From assembly GCA_031290155.1 (NCBI GenBank), contig JAITOB010000001.1:1-64000 (forward strand): 64,000 bases of DNA, read 5' to 3'. Under the pieces are notes generated by a model, which ran no database searches, was not told where the DNA came from, and saw nothing but the letters and a program-made list of their open reading frames with translations. The stretch's first letter is position 1. The number at the start of each line of letters is the position of its first letter. The position numbers were made by a program, and so were the translations under genes. This document shows positions 46,511-57,844 of the stretch, one piece after another. This DNA is from Endomicrobium sp. (GTDB lineage Bacteria > Elusimicrobiota > Endomicrobiia > Endomicrobiales > Endomicrobiaceae).

Positions 46511-46735
46511 AGCACTTTTTATAGTTAAAATACGCAAAGTATCCTAGAACTCTTGTCTTCAGATTCACAATCGCTCCAGCTTATCTTTTGTTTTATATTT
46601 GATTTATTTATAATCGTTTATATTTACAATAACAATTTACGAAGGATATAACTATAAAAATTTCTACTTTAATTCTAATCGTAATGTTTTGCTGATATAT
46701 GCTTTTTTAAATTTTGTTGTATATAAAAAGTCCTT

Positions 46736-47755
46736 TTAGTCGTCAGTTTTTATATTAATGATTGTTCCGTCAATCTTGCTGTTTGTATTTATAGAAATTG
46801 CCGCAACTTTGTAGTTCTCAAAAATTTCATTGATTTCTTCGCCGGGATTTTCATTTGCTTTTACTACAATCTTAACTAATTCGGGTTTTTTTGAGATTTC
46901 AAGTATATGGCTGTCTTTTTCAAAATCTTTTTTTAGGATATTTCCGGTAGCATCATAAGCAAATACTACCCCGTTAAACGAATTTAATATTATAAATGCC
47001 GAACCTTCTTTTATTGAAGCTTTCTGTAAATACCCAAGAATTTTAATTAAACTTTCTCTATCTTCTTCCAGTATTTTTATTTTTTTTACAATATTTTCCC
47101 TTTCGGTTAGAAAAATATCAGTAATTTCATTATATTCGTCTTCTTTTATATCTTCTGCAGACTTGTGTTCTAAAGTTTTTTTTATTCTGTTAAACGGCAG
47201 CAGTATTAATAATTTTGCTAGAAAATAAAAAGATATTACAATAAGTATTGCAGAAAAGGAAGCAGCAGTATAATATTTTATTTTCCAATATCTTGCAGTT
47301 TCTTTCGCTTTTTGAATGGATAATATGCAAAACAGTGTATAATCTTTTATGAGCGGCTTTGAAAAAAGCAGTAAATCTTTATCAAATGTTTGCTGTAAAA
47401 GCTCGGTCTTTTGTTTTACTGCCTTATTAAAAAATTCATTGTTCTTTTCTGTATTCCATTCAATCGTGTTATTATGTATAATTACTCTGTTGTTTTTATC
47501 TAAAATAAAACAAGTTGTAATATTTTCTGTTTTTACAATGGATTCAATGTTTGTTAGAAGATTTATATCATCTGAGCTTTCAATGGATTTATTGATATAG
47601 GGTACGATTGCTTTTATGGCAGATTTGGTTTTTTCTACTGTCATGATTTCTAAATCTCTGGCTTTGTCTTTTGAAAGAAGCTCGGTTGACAGATAAAAAA
47701 TTCCGCAAATAATTATTAACGAAAAAAATGACAGAAATATAATATTTTTTTTCAT
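46736..47755 (-). CDS. Membrane protein with two TM segments and periplasmic/PAS-like sensory domain, unknown function
   Basis: Intact 339 aa ORF: N-terminal TM, ~145 aa extracytoplasmic, second TM (FSAILIVISFYFLAKLLILLPF), C-terminal domain SAFIILNSFNGVVFAYDATGNILKKDFEKD; no kinase or methyl-acceptor motifs seen. Confidence 0.7.
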   Translation of the reverse strand: MKKNIIFLSFFSLIIICGIFYLSTELLSKDKARDLEIMTVEKTKSAIKAIVPYINKSIESSDDINLLTNIESIVKTENITTCFILDKNNRVIIHNNTIEWNTEKNNEFFNKAVKQKTELLQQTFDKDLLLFSKPLIKDYTLFCILSIQKAKETARYWKIKYYTAASFSAILIVISFYFLAKLLILLPFNRIKKTLEHKSAEDIKEDEYNEITDIFLTERENIVKKIKILEEDRESLIKILGYLQKASIKEGSAFIILNSFNGVVFAYDATGNILKKDFEKDSHILEISKKPELVKIVVKANENPGEEINEIFENYKVAAISINTNSKIDGTIINIKTDD

Positions 47756-47811
47756 ATCAAAATTATAACATAATTATTATGAATTGTCAGATAACAAAAT
47801 CAGGATGACGA

Positions 47812-48126
47812 ATGAATAGCGTAAAATTAAGTATACCAGCGGTTAAGGCGGACACGTTTTGGAGAAGATTTATAGGATTTATGTTCAAAAGCGCGCGAAC
47901 TATGCTCTTTTATTTATTAATTGTAAATCTGTGCAGGCTTTTTGTGTATTTTGATTTAGATACTGTTTATTTAGACAAAGAAAATAATGTTATAAAAGTT
48001 ATAAGATCATTAAAACCTCCCAGAATAGTGTAGCCTGTCAAAAACACTGTTTCAGTTCTTGAGATACCTTCACATACAGCTGATATAAAAGTGTTATCGC
48101 CGGGAGTAAAAATAATTGATTTGTAA
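47812..48126 (+). pseudogene. DUF192 family protein, in-frame stop and internal deletion
   Basis: ADTFWRRFIGFMFKSART...FVYFDLDTVYLDKENNVIKVIRSLKPPRIV*PVKNTVSVLEIPSHTADIKVLSPGVKIIDL*. Confidence 0.75.
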
Positions 48127-48420
48127 AATTTGTGTGAGTTGCAATTAATATGCGCTACGGGTTTATAAGCGGTAAAAATATACAAAAAATTTGAAGTAAA
48201 TAAACGTGTTGGAATAAAGAAAATATGGATATCATAAAAACAGATACATTGCTGGGCTTATAGGGTGCTATCTTTTGACTAGTTATAAAGTACAATATTT
48301 TAAGAGATACTATAATTTGTTTTAGCTTCAAAAAAATGGTGAAATCCTCGCAGTTGCGGCAAATTACGCTGTTAAAAATTATGATTTTATCTTCAATATA
48401 AATAAAGGAAAATACAACTT

Positions 48421-49887
48421 ATGGAAAATATGGAAAATAAAGAACAAACTCTTATAGAGCATATAATTAAGCAGAGAAAACAAAAAGCAAAAGATTTTGT
48501 AAGTTCCGGAATAAATCCTTATCCTGCAAAATATACTTTAGATGAAAATAATGCCGATATACAAAAGGCATTTATTTCTCTTGAAACAGGACAGGTAGCA
48601 GATATAAAAGTTAAATCTGCAGGCAGGGTTATGACGTACAGGAATATGGGTAAAGCGGCATTTCTTGATATAAGAGATGGTTATGCAAAAATTCAAATTT
48701 ATGTCAGAGCGGATAAAGTGGGAGCGGAACAGTACAAGTTTTTTCAAAATATGGTTGATACGTCTGATATTATTGCCGTTGAAGGAATACCTTTTAGAAC
48801 TAAAACAAATGAGCTTAGTATAATGGTTGAAAAGTGGACTATGCTTACAAAAGCATTCAGGCCTTTGCCTGAGAAATGGCATGGACTTAAAGATACCCAG
48901 ACAAGACATAGACAGAGATATCTGGATTTGATTGCAAATAATGAAGTAAAAGACGTTTTTATAAAGAGAAGCAAAGTAGTTTCTGCTATAAGGCGTAAAC
49001 TTGAAGAACTTGGTTTTGTTGAAGTTGAAACTCCTATTTTGCAGTCTCTTGCGGGAGGAGCAAATGCAAAACCGTTTATAACGCATCACAATGCTTTAGG
49101 CATAGATTTATTTTTGAGAATTGCCCCGGAACTTTTTTTAAAACGTCTTGTAGTTGGCGGTATGGACAGGGTTTTTGAAATAGGAAGAAATTTTAGAAAT
49201 GAAGGTATAGATAAAAACCACAATCCCGAATTTACTATGTTAGAACTTTATCAGGCATACGCCGATTACAATGATATGATGCGTATTACCGAAATTTTAA
49301 TTAAATCAGCGGCAGTAATAATAAATTCAACTGTTAATTTAGAGTTTAAAAAAGCAAAAATGTTTGATTTAATAGAAGAATATACGGGTCTTAAACTGCT
49401 GCCGTACGTTGCAAGCGGGAAAATGTTTGGTCAGGTAAAACATTTAAATCTTAATTTGACTGAAGATGCGACTGATAAGAAGGTTTTAGACCAGCTTTTT
49501 GATGAAAAAGTTGTGCCCAATTTAAAAAATCCTACTTTTGTTATGGATTATCCCGCGGTTTATTCATCGCTTTCAAAAGTTAAATTTGACCAGCCTGAAA
49601 TAGCTGAAAGATTTGAACTCTATATAAACGGTATAGAAATAGGGAATGCTTATTCCGAGCTTAACGACCCACAGCTGCAGAAAATAAGATTTATTCAGCA
49701 GATGGAGTCAAAAAAACAAGGCGATGACGAGGTTATGCCCTACGACGAAGACTTTATTTTTGCGCTTGAGCAAGGACTTCCTCCTACCGGCGGTTTAGGC
49801 ATAGGAATAGACAGGCTTGTTATGATTTTAACAGGAGTAGAATCAATCAGAGAAGTAATAATGTTTCCTGCAATGAGACCGGAATAA
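48421..49887 (+). CDS. lysS: Lysyl-tRNA synthetase (class II)
   Basis: 488 aa; [96 protein letters not shown]. Confidence 0.97.
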   Translation: MENMENKEQTLIEHIIKQRKQKAKDFVSSGINPYPAKYTLDENNADIQKAFISLETGQVADIKVKSAGRVMTYRNMGKAAFLDIRDGYAKIQIYVRADKVGAEQYKFFQNMVDTSDIIAVEGIPFRTKTNELSIMVEKWTMLTKAFRPLPEKWHGLKDTQTRHRQRYLDLIANNEVKDVFIKRSKVVSAIRRKLEELGFVEVETPILQSLAGGANAKPFITHHNALGIDLFLRIAPELFLKRLVVGGMDRVFEIGRNFRNEGIDKNHNPEFTMLELYQAYADYNDMMRITEILIKSAAVIINSTVNLEFKKAKMFDLIEEYTGLKLLPYVASGKMFGQVKHLNLNLTEDATDKKVLDQLFDEKVVPNLKNPTFVMDYPAVYSSLSKVKFDQPEIAERFELYINGIEIGNAYSELNDPQLQKIRFIQQMESKKQGDDEVMPYDEDFIFALEQGLPPTGGLGIGIDRLVMILTGVESIREVIMFPAMRPE

Positions 49888-49905
49888 AATTTTGAATATA
49901 TACTT

Positions 49906-51135
49906 ATGAATATGCTGCCTGTAGAACTTTTTATAGCATTTAGATATTTAAAAGCAAGAAAAAAAGGTTTTCTCTCTCTGCTTACTACTTTTATAGCTGT
50001 GGGCGGCACTGCTTTAGGAGTTGCGTCTCTTATAGTGACGTTGGCGGTTATGAGCGGTTTTCAAAGCGATATACGAAATAAAATTTTAGGTATACAGCCT
50101 CATATAATTGTTACAAGAATTGACGGTGGTGTATTTAAAAATTATCTTGCTATTGAGGATAAAATAAAAAAAAACAAACCTGTTTTAAATGCCTCTCCGT
50201 TTATATACAAACAGGGTATTATACGCGGTCTCAATTCGTCAGTTTTAACCGGTATAATAGTAAAAGCTGTAAATTATGAAAGTGAAAATGCTATGCTTAA
50301 CCTTTCAAAACAAATAAAAGTTTCAAATATAAATTTTGATAATAAAAAAATAGGTGAGAAATCAATAATACTCGGGAGCGAACTTGCAAAAAGTATTGTT
50401 TCCAGCGCAGGAGATGAAATTGTTTTAATGTTTCCAAGCAGTTTGGGCAGTATTCCTAAAATGTATAAGTTTGTAATTGCGGCTGTTATAGAATCTGGAA
50501 TGTACGATTTTGATTCCTCTCTTGGATTTATTGACCTTAAAGAAGGCCAGGAACTTTTTTCAATGCAGGATGAAATTACGGGGTTTGATGTAAATACAAA
50601 CAATTTTGATAAAGCAGTAACAACAGCATTGCAGCTGCAAAACAATTTATCTTATCCATACAGAGCAAAAGCATGGATTGAAATGAATAAAAATCTTTTA
50701 TCTGCGCTTAAACTTGAAAAAATAATGATGTTTCTGATTTTGGGACTTATAATTCTTGTAGCCGCGCTTAATATTATTTCAAATCTTTTGCTTTTAAGCA
50801 TTCAAAAATCTAAAGAAGTAGGCATAATGTCTGCAATGGGATTTTCAAAATTTAAGATTTCAAAAATATTTTTTTACGAAGGAATTGTTGTAGGTTTTAC
50901 CGGAAATATTTTGGGGATTATATCGGGTCTTGCTGTAAGCTTTACATTGAAATATTTTGATATATTTAAGTTGCCAAAAGATGTTTATTACGTTAATAAA
51001 CTGCCTGCAACAATAATACCGTCAGATATAGTTATAGTTGCTGCAAGCGCGTTCATTATTACAGTACTAGCCGGGATTTATCCCGCTTACCAAGTTTCAA
51101 AATTAGATCCGCTTGAAGCTGTAAGATATGGATAA
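49906..51135 (+). CDS. lolC: Lipoprotein-releasing ABC transporter permease (LolC/LolE)
   Basis: 409 aa; ELFIAFRYLKARKKGFLSLLTTFIAVGGTALGVASLIVTLAVMSGFQSDIRNKILG, SKEVGIMSAMGFSKFKISKIFFYEG, YPAYQVSKLDPLEAVRYG. Confidence 0.92.
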   Translation: MNMLPVELFIAFRYLKARKKGFLSLLTTFIAVGGTALGVASLIVTLAVMSGFQSDIRNKILGIQPHIIVTRIDGGVFKNYLAIEDKIKKNKPVLNASPFIYKQGIIRGLNSSVLTGIIVKAVNYESENAMLNLSKQIKVSNINFDNKKIGEKSIILGSELAKSIVSSAGDEIVLMFPSSLGSIPKMYKFVIAAVIESGMYDFDSSLGFIDLKEGQELFSMQDEITGFDVNTNNFDKAVTTALQLQNNLSYPYRAKAWIEMNKNLLSALKLEKIMMFLILGLIILVAALNIISNLLLLSIQKSKEVGIMSAMGFSKFKISKIFFYEGIVVGFTGNILGIISGLAVSFTLKYFDIFKLPKDVYYVNKLPATIIPSDIVIVAASAFIITVLAGIYPAYQVSKLDPLEAVRYG

Positions 51136-51802
51136 ACGTATGAACATAAAAGCGGAAAATTTAAGTAAAAACTATAAGAAAAAAAATTCACCGGATATTG
51201 AAGTATTAAAAAATATTGATTTTTTAATAACATCAGGACAAAAAGTGGCTTTTACAGGACCGTCCGGAGCAGGTAAAAGTACTTTAATTCATATTCTAGG
51301 TCTTATGGACAGACCCACATCTGGCAAGGTGTATATAGGAGATATTGATTGTTTTGCAGGTGATGATGAATATTTATGCAATATGAGAAAAAAGAATATA
51401 GGATTTATTTTTCAGTTTCATTATCTTATGCCGGATTTTACAGTTTTAGAAAATATTTTACTGCCGGCGTGGAGTGAAAGAAACATAAAGCTTAAACAAG
51501 CTCGAAGCATTTTAAAAAAAGTTGGTCTTTTACACAGACAAAATCATTTCCCAAACGAATTATCAGGAGGAGAAGAGCAGAGAACTGCTTTTGCAAGAGC
51601 TTTGATAAATAACCCTAGAATAATTTTTGCTGATGAACCGACCGGTAATTTAGACAAGACTACAGGTATTGAAATAGAAAAGTTATTGTTTGAAAATTCT
51701 TCAGAAACAGGTTCAACGCTTGTATTAGTTACTCATAATGAAGAACTTGCTTCAAAAGCAGATGCAATAATAAAAATAAGCGATGGGCAAATGTCTGTAT
51801 AA
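51128..51802 (+). CDS. lolD: Lipoprotein-releasing ABC transporter ATP-binding protein
   Basis: 224 aa; FTGPSGAGKSTLIHILGLMDRPTSGKV, LSGGEEQRTAFARALINNPRIIFADEPTGNLD. Confidence 0.94.
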   Translation: MDKRMNIKAENLSKNYKKKNSPDIEVLKNIDFLITSGQKVAFTGPSGAGKSTLIHILGLMDRPTSGKVYIGDIDCFAGDDEYLCNMRKKNIGFIFQFHYLMPDFTVLENILLPAWSERNIKLKQARSILKKVGLLHRQNHFPNELSGGEEQRTAFARALINNPRIIFADEPTGNLDKTTGIEIEKLLFENSSETGSTLVLVTHNEELASKADAIIKISDGQMSV

Positions 51803-52020
51803 TTTAACCTATAAGTGAATGTTGTTTTTAACAGCCGAAACTTCTCTAAAGACAAAATTTACGATATTCAATTTATTTACTTAACTATGAATAGTTTTTT
51901 GTTAACGCATTTAATTATCTAAAAAGTTAAAAGAAAGCGGTGTTATTAAAAAATAGAAAAGAAAAAAATTATAAAAAACAAATAATTGTAAATAAAATAT
52001 TAGAAAAAGGAAATTAATTG

Positions 52021-54961
52021 ATGTCAATAAAGGAGTATATAAAAGAATATCTCAAAAATGATGTCCATAAAAAGGTAACGCAACAGAACATACATACAGG
52101 GGTTATTTAGAACAACTTATTAAAAAATTATATCCCGAAGTAACTGTGACAAATGAACTGTCCCGTATAGATTGCGGCGCGCCGGATTATGAGATTAGCC
52201 GCAGGAGTATCATTGAAGCTTAAAGTATTGAAAAAATTTAAATGACAAACTCTTTAAAGAACAATTTGGATACAAATCTGCTCTCGATAATCTTATTATT
52301 ATAAACTATATTACTTTTGAGCTTTATAGCAAGGAGAAATTATTTTATCTGCAAAAATTGCCGATTTATTTACAGGACAAATTAAACCTTTAGACGAATG
52401 TTTTCAGGATTTTGAAAACCTTATAAATGAATTTATTTCTTATAAAGGGCAAAAGATAGAATCGCCTTCTAAACTCGCAAAGATGATGGCCGATAAAGCA
52501 AAATTACTTGCCGATATTATTTTCAAAGTTTTAGAAAGTCCAAATCAAAATACTGACTATAATTTAACTAGTCAGAAGAAAGCTTTGCAGTCTATAATTA
52601 ATAATATTACAAATAAACAATTTTCAGATATTTATGCTCAAACAATTACTTATGGTCTGTTAGCTGGCTGTCTGCATAGGAAAAATACTGATAACTTTTC
52701 AGTAGAGGAACCATATTCAATAATTCCGCCGTCAACTCCATTTTTTAAAGATTTTTTTGGGAATATTTTAGGTCTTAACACTGGTTCCAGAATAAAATGG
52801 ATTGTTGACGACCTTTTAAATATGTTCAACCATACGAATATTGGTAAAATAGCAGAAGATTTCGGCAGACTAACTGAAAGCCAAGATCCAATTATTAATT
52901 TTATGAGATTTTTTTAAGTGAATATGATCCTAATTTTGGAAAGTCAAGAGGAGTTTGGTATACGCCGCAGCCTATAGTAAATTTTATAGTTCGAACAGTT
53001 GATGATATATTAAAATATGATTTTGAATTAAAAGAAGGGCTTGCAGATATTTCAAAAATAAAAATTAATAATAAAGAAGAAGTCCACCGTGTTCAAATTC
53101 TTGATCCTGCAACAGGCACAGGAACCTTTTTAGCGGAAATCATAAACAATATTATGACAAGAATAAAAATATGAAAGGCGTATGGAATGATTACGTTGAT
53201 AAACATCTGTTGCCACGCATACACGGTTTTGAAGTTTTGATGGCTTCTTATGCGATGGCGCATTTAAAATTAAATATGATTCATAAAGAGACAGTCTATC
53301 AATTCAATAATCCTGAGCAGCGCTTGGGAGTTTATTTAACAAATAGTTTGGAAGATATTAACTTTCAGCCAAAATTTAATATAGGCTGGATAAATAGGAA
53401 ATTAGAAAAAGCAAATGAAATTAAAAAAAATATGCCGCTGATGGTTGTTATAGGAAATCCGCCTTATAGCGGAAAGTTTAAATAAAAAGGGGAGGGGGGC
53501 TGGATTAGAGACCTTTTAAGAGATTATAAACAAGAGCCTGAAGGCGGGAGATTACAAGAAAAAAATTCTAAAGGTATATAATACGATTATGTAAAATTTA
53601 TCAGATGTGCTCAGTTTTCTATTGAGAAAAATAATGCAGGGATAATCGGATATATAAACAATAACAGTTTTTTAGACAATCCTACTTTTAGAGGTATGCC
53701 GTTGGAACCTGCTCAATACTTTTGACAAAATTTATATTATTGATTTACACGGCAATATAAAGAAAAGGAATCTGCCCTTGACAGCACAAAAGATGAAAAT
53801 GTTTTTGATATTAAGCAGGGCGTATCGATAAATATATTCGTTAAAACAAACAAAAAGAAAAAAGGAGATATGGCAAAAGTTTTTCATACTGATTTGTACG
53901 GGTTGAGAGAGACAAAATATGAGTTTCTTAAAAAGGATAAGAATAATTTAAGCAATTAAACTTCAAAAATGTTAACTATAAAGCTCCATATTATTTTTTT
54001 GTTCCAAAAGATTTTAGCGAAAATGAAAATTATGCTAAGGGTTTTAAAATTGAAGAATTATTTTTACATAGTTCTGCAGGGATAGTAACTGCAAGAGACG
54101 GTTTGACTATACAGTTCAGCAAAGAAGAGATGAAAATGATTTTAAAAGATTTTGCTGCTCTTGAGACAGAAACGGCAAGACAAAAATATCATTTAGACAA
54201 AGACGCCCGAGATTTGAAATAATGAAATATTTTATTGGCAGGGAAAATTTCTCTATTATCCTTGAAAGGGTAGTTGGAAACAAAAATATTAAATATAAAG
54301 ATGTTTTTATCACTAATAAAATTATTGGTCAACACATGTTAGGTAGTGCTTGTTATACATTTCCGATATATATGCACCATGATGATTTAAAACAGCAGAG
54401 TTCCAACATAGATGATAATAACAGACAGCTGAATTTCAATATGGAAATTATTGCAGGATTTTCAAAAAAATTAGGCGTTAAATTTGAGGATGAAAAAACT
54501 CAAACTGAAAAATCTTTTACGGTTCTCAATGTGTTAGATTATATTTGTGCTGTTTTGTATTCGCCAAAATATCGTAAAATATAAGGAGTTTCTAAAAATG
54601 GACTTTCCAAGAATTCCGTATCCGGATGACGCCGTAAAGTCTTGGAATTTAGCAGAACTTGACAAACAACTCAGGCAAGTACATTTACTTGAAAGCGGTA
54701 AGTTGGAGACGCTGGAAGTAAATTATTCTGTAAAAGGCGGCAATTCTATAAAGAAAGTCTTATTTGTAGATGAAAAAATTTATATAAATGTTCCTCAAAT
54801 TGCTTGGAATTTTTGTATCGGTAATTATCCGCCGGCTCAGCAATGGCTTAAAGATCGTAAAAATCTTTATCTTTCTTTTGATGATATAAATTCATCAAAA
54901 AATTATAAATGCGTTATATTTAACGGAAAAATTGATGAAGGAAATTGATGAGTTTTTGTAA
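52021..54961 (+). pseudogene. Type ISP-like restriction-modification enzyme (single-chain), frameshifted
   Basis: MSIKEYIKEYLKND, YDPNFGKSRGVWYTPQPIVNFIVRTVDDILKYDF, ILDPATGTGTFLAEI, MPLMVVIGNPPYSGKF (NPPY), C-terminus PRIPYPDDAVKSWNLAELDKQLRQVHLLES...VPQIAWNFCIGNYPPAQQWLKDRKNLYLSFDDI. Confidence 0.85.
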
Positions 54962-55101
54962 AAATTAAATAAAAATGATGGTTAATATATAAATTACACA
55001 TTACTAGTTAAAATAATATTACTGATATATTTTTAATTCTACTGCTGTAATAGTCAGCTGAGTTAGATGTATTTTGATTATTCATATAATTTTTATATAA
55101 T

Positions 55102-55113
55102 GGGGGGGGGGGG
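55102..55113. repeat. Poly(G)12 homopolymer upstream of bamA
   Basis: ataatGGGGGGGGGGGGattaagtg: 12 consecutive G in an AT-rich intergenic region, ending 71 nt before the bamA start codon. Confidence 0.9.
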
Positions 55114-55184
55114 ATTAAGTGAAGCATCTTAATGGTTTGGTAAATTTTTATTATATATTTTTTTATTTATAACGGAGGGTTTTA

Positions 55185-57491
55185 ATGAGGAGGCGTTTTC
55201 TTTTTGCACTGCTTTTAATGTTTCTTTCTGTATTTGTTTATGCTGATGATGATTCAAAAAAGCTGAAAAACGAAAATACAGATCCCACCGCAAATCTTAA
55301 AAAAAGTACTGATATAATTTCAGAAGTTTTAATTGAAGGATTGAAAAATGTAAAAGCAAGACGCGTTCTGCCGGTTGTGAAATTAAAAAAAGGGAAGTAT
55401 TATTCAAACGATATTGCAAGAGAAGATGTTCGTTCAATTTTAAAATTAGGCGATTTTGATAATGTTGAATTTAAATTTGATAGAAATTGCGGCAAATTTG
55501 TTTTTGTCGTTATTGAAAAGCCCTATATAGAATCTGTTATTTTTAAAGGCAACTCTGAATTTTCTAAAAGAAAGCTTAGAAGTATGAGCGCATTAAAAGA
55601 AAAAGATTATTATGATGTTTTAAAACTTGAAGAGACAAAGAAAAAGATAAGTACATTATACGGTGATAACGGTTATGCTGATTGTCAGATTGAAGTTTAT
55701 CCTACCGTTGATGTTGATACAAATAAAATGACAGTAACTTTTCTTATAACTGAAAATAATAAAATGGTTATTGGAAGTGTTGATATCGAAGGCGCTGTAT
55801 ATTTTAAAGGAAAAAAAATTCTTAAAGTTATGAAAACCAAGCCCAAAAAAATATTTAAGGAAGATATATACCAAAATGATTTGAAATCAATAGAAAAATT
55901 TTATAAAGACAACGGGTTTATGGATTATAGTTTTATTTCTTCAACTACGGTATATAATGATGCCAGAACGGAAGTGTTTTTAAAATTAAATATCAGCGAA
56001 AGCGTAAAGTATAAAATTAATTCTGTAGCTTATGACGGTAATTTTGCTGTTGATGATAAAGAAATGAAGAAGATAATCAAAATTAAAAAAGGGCAGATTT
56101 TTAATCAAAATAGAATTACAGAAACAGTACAAAGCATATTTGAGATTTATTTAGATAAAGGATATTTACACGCAGAAATTATCCCGTCTTTTAGTAAAGG
56201 AGATACTGAAGGTCTTGTTGATATGAATTTATCAATTAAAGAAAACTCAATTACTTATGTCGGAAATATTTATATTGACGGGCTTGTTTCTACAAAAGAT
56301 AAAGCCATAAGAAGAGAGCTTCTTCTAAAAACCGGAGATATGCTCTCTGTCGGGAAAGTGCGCAGAAGCGTTGAAAAAATTTATAATTTGGGTTTTATTG
56401 AAAAAGCAGATCCGCAGGTACTTCCTTCTCAGGTAGCCGATGTTATGGATTTATCTTTTTCTATTACTGAAAGTAAACCTGGAATGTTTAGTACAGGTGT
56501 CGGCTATTCTTCAGTTGACGAGTTTATAGGATCGCTTCAGTTGCAGCATATGAATTTGTTTGGGTTGGCTCAGAAATTAAACTTTTTATGTGAATTTGGT
56601 TCAAAAAAACAAAATTATCAAATAGAGTGGAAAGATCCATGGGTTTTTAATAAAAATATAAATCTCACTTTAAGCGCATTTGATATCAATAGACGAAGGG
56701 ATTATAAAGATGATAATAAAGACGCCTATAACGAACATAAAATTGGCGGCATGGCAGGTGTAAGTCGTAGATTTAACGATTACATATCTTTATTATTTGT
56801 GTATAAATATGAGTATGTTAAATTGTTAAATATAAAGGAAGATGTAAAATACGAAGTTGATAAAATCAACCCACACAACCCAAGCAAGATATCTAGTATT
56901 TCTCCAGGAATAAAATATGATTCAAGAGATTATATATTTGATCCTTCAAAAGGAAACAGACAGTTTGCAAATATAGAGATTGCAAGTGATTTATTAGGCG
57001 GGGAGGAAAATTTTGTCAAAGGGATTGTGATGTCATCTTGGTATTTTCCTACTTTTTGGAAACTTGTGTTAAGCGTTAATTTTGAGTGCGGTGTTATTAA
57101 AGGTCATAAAATTCCTGGTTCTGAAAAGTTTTATTTGGGCGGAGCAGATACTATAAGGGGTTATAAGTACAGAACAGAAATCGGATCTCCTAACGGCGGT
57201 GAAGTTAAGGGATTAATTAATGTTGAATACAAGTTTCCAATAGTTTCTGAGAAAGGCAGGACAATTGTTCAGGGTCTTCTATTCTACGATATAGGCGGAG
57301 TCTGGGAAAATTGCAGCGATGTAAATTTGCACTTAGGAACTAGTTCAAAAAATTTGCGATCAGGAGTTGGGTTTGGCATAAGGTTTGTAACACCTATATT
57401 TCCTTTAAGACTTGACTGGGGTTATGGGTTAAATCACGAAAAAAGAGAGCCTTTACAGCAGTTCTATTTCAATATCGGAAATATTTTTTAG
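55185..57491 (+). CDS. bamA: Outer membrane protein assembly factor BamA
   Basis: 768 aa; signal peptide, POTRA repeats, beta-barrel with FYLGGADTIRGYKYRTEIGSPNGGEVKG and C-terminal aromatic FNIGNIF; AACGGAGGGTTTTA RBS. Confidence 0.94.
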   Translation: MRRRFLFALLLMFLSVFVYADDDSKKLKNENTDPTANLKKSTDIISEVLIEGLKNVKARRVLPVVKLKKGKYYSNDIAREDVRSILKLGDFDNVEFKFDRNCGKFVFVVIEKPYIESVIFKGNSEFSKRKLRSMSALKEKDYYDVLKLEETKKKISTLYGDNGYADCQIEVYPTVDVDTNKMTVTFLITENNKMVIGSVDIEGAVYFKGKKILKVMKTKPKKIFKEDIYQNDLKSIEKFYKDNGFMDYSFISSTTVYNDARTEVFLKLNISESVKYKINSVAYDGNFAVDDKEMKKIIKIKKGQIFNQNRITETVQSIFEIYLDKGYLHAEIIPSFSKGDTEGLVDMNLSIKENSITYVGNIYIDGLVSTKDKAIRRELLLKTGDMLSVGKVRRSVEKIYNLGFIEKADPQVLPSQVADVMDLSFSITESKPGMFSTGVGYSSVDEFIGSLQLQHMNLFGLAQKLNFLCEFGSKKQNYQIEWKDPWVFNKNINLTLSAFDINRRRDYKDDNKDAYNEHKIGGMAGVSRRFNDYISLLFVYKYEYVKLLNIKEDVKYEVDKINPHNPSKISSISPGIKYDSRDYIFDPSKGNRQFANIEIASDLLGGEENFVKGIVMSSWYFPTFWKLVLSVNFECGVIKGHKIPGSEKFYLGGADTIRGYKYRTEIGSPNGGEVKGLINVEYKFPIVSEKGRTIVQGLLFYDIGGVWENCSDVNLHLGTSSKNLRSGVGFGIRFVTPIFPLRLDWGYGLNHEKREPLQQFYFNIGNIF

Positions 57492-57844
57492 AATATTTGT
57501 GATTGTTGTTGGCGGCACTTTAGTTTTTAGATGTTATAACTAGAAAGATTGAAAAGCGTCGAGATATTTCTTCAACTATTTTTTATAGTTTTAATTTTCT
57601 AACAGTGATAATAAATATAAATAAAACTTTAGAATATATTTGCGAATTTTAAATATAAATTAAAAATTTTAAGTTTTTTATACGCAGCTAAAAATTAAAT
57701 CTGTTAAATATACAGAGTTTTTTTAACTATAATAAAACTATAGAGGGATTTCTACGTCAGATTTAGAATATAAAGTTATCTAATAGTGTTTTGCTTTAAA
57801 AAATAACGATATTACGTGAAATTATAAAATATCAAGGATATACA

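Noticed and set aside
48538-49089. 183 aa minus-strand ORF within lysS
   Set aside because: Antisense shadow of a highly conserved intact gene; similar shadows within hisA, hisF, pdxA (32251-32835), lpxD and others were also rejected.
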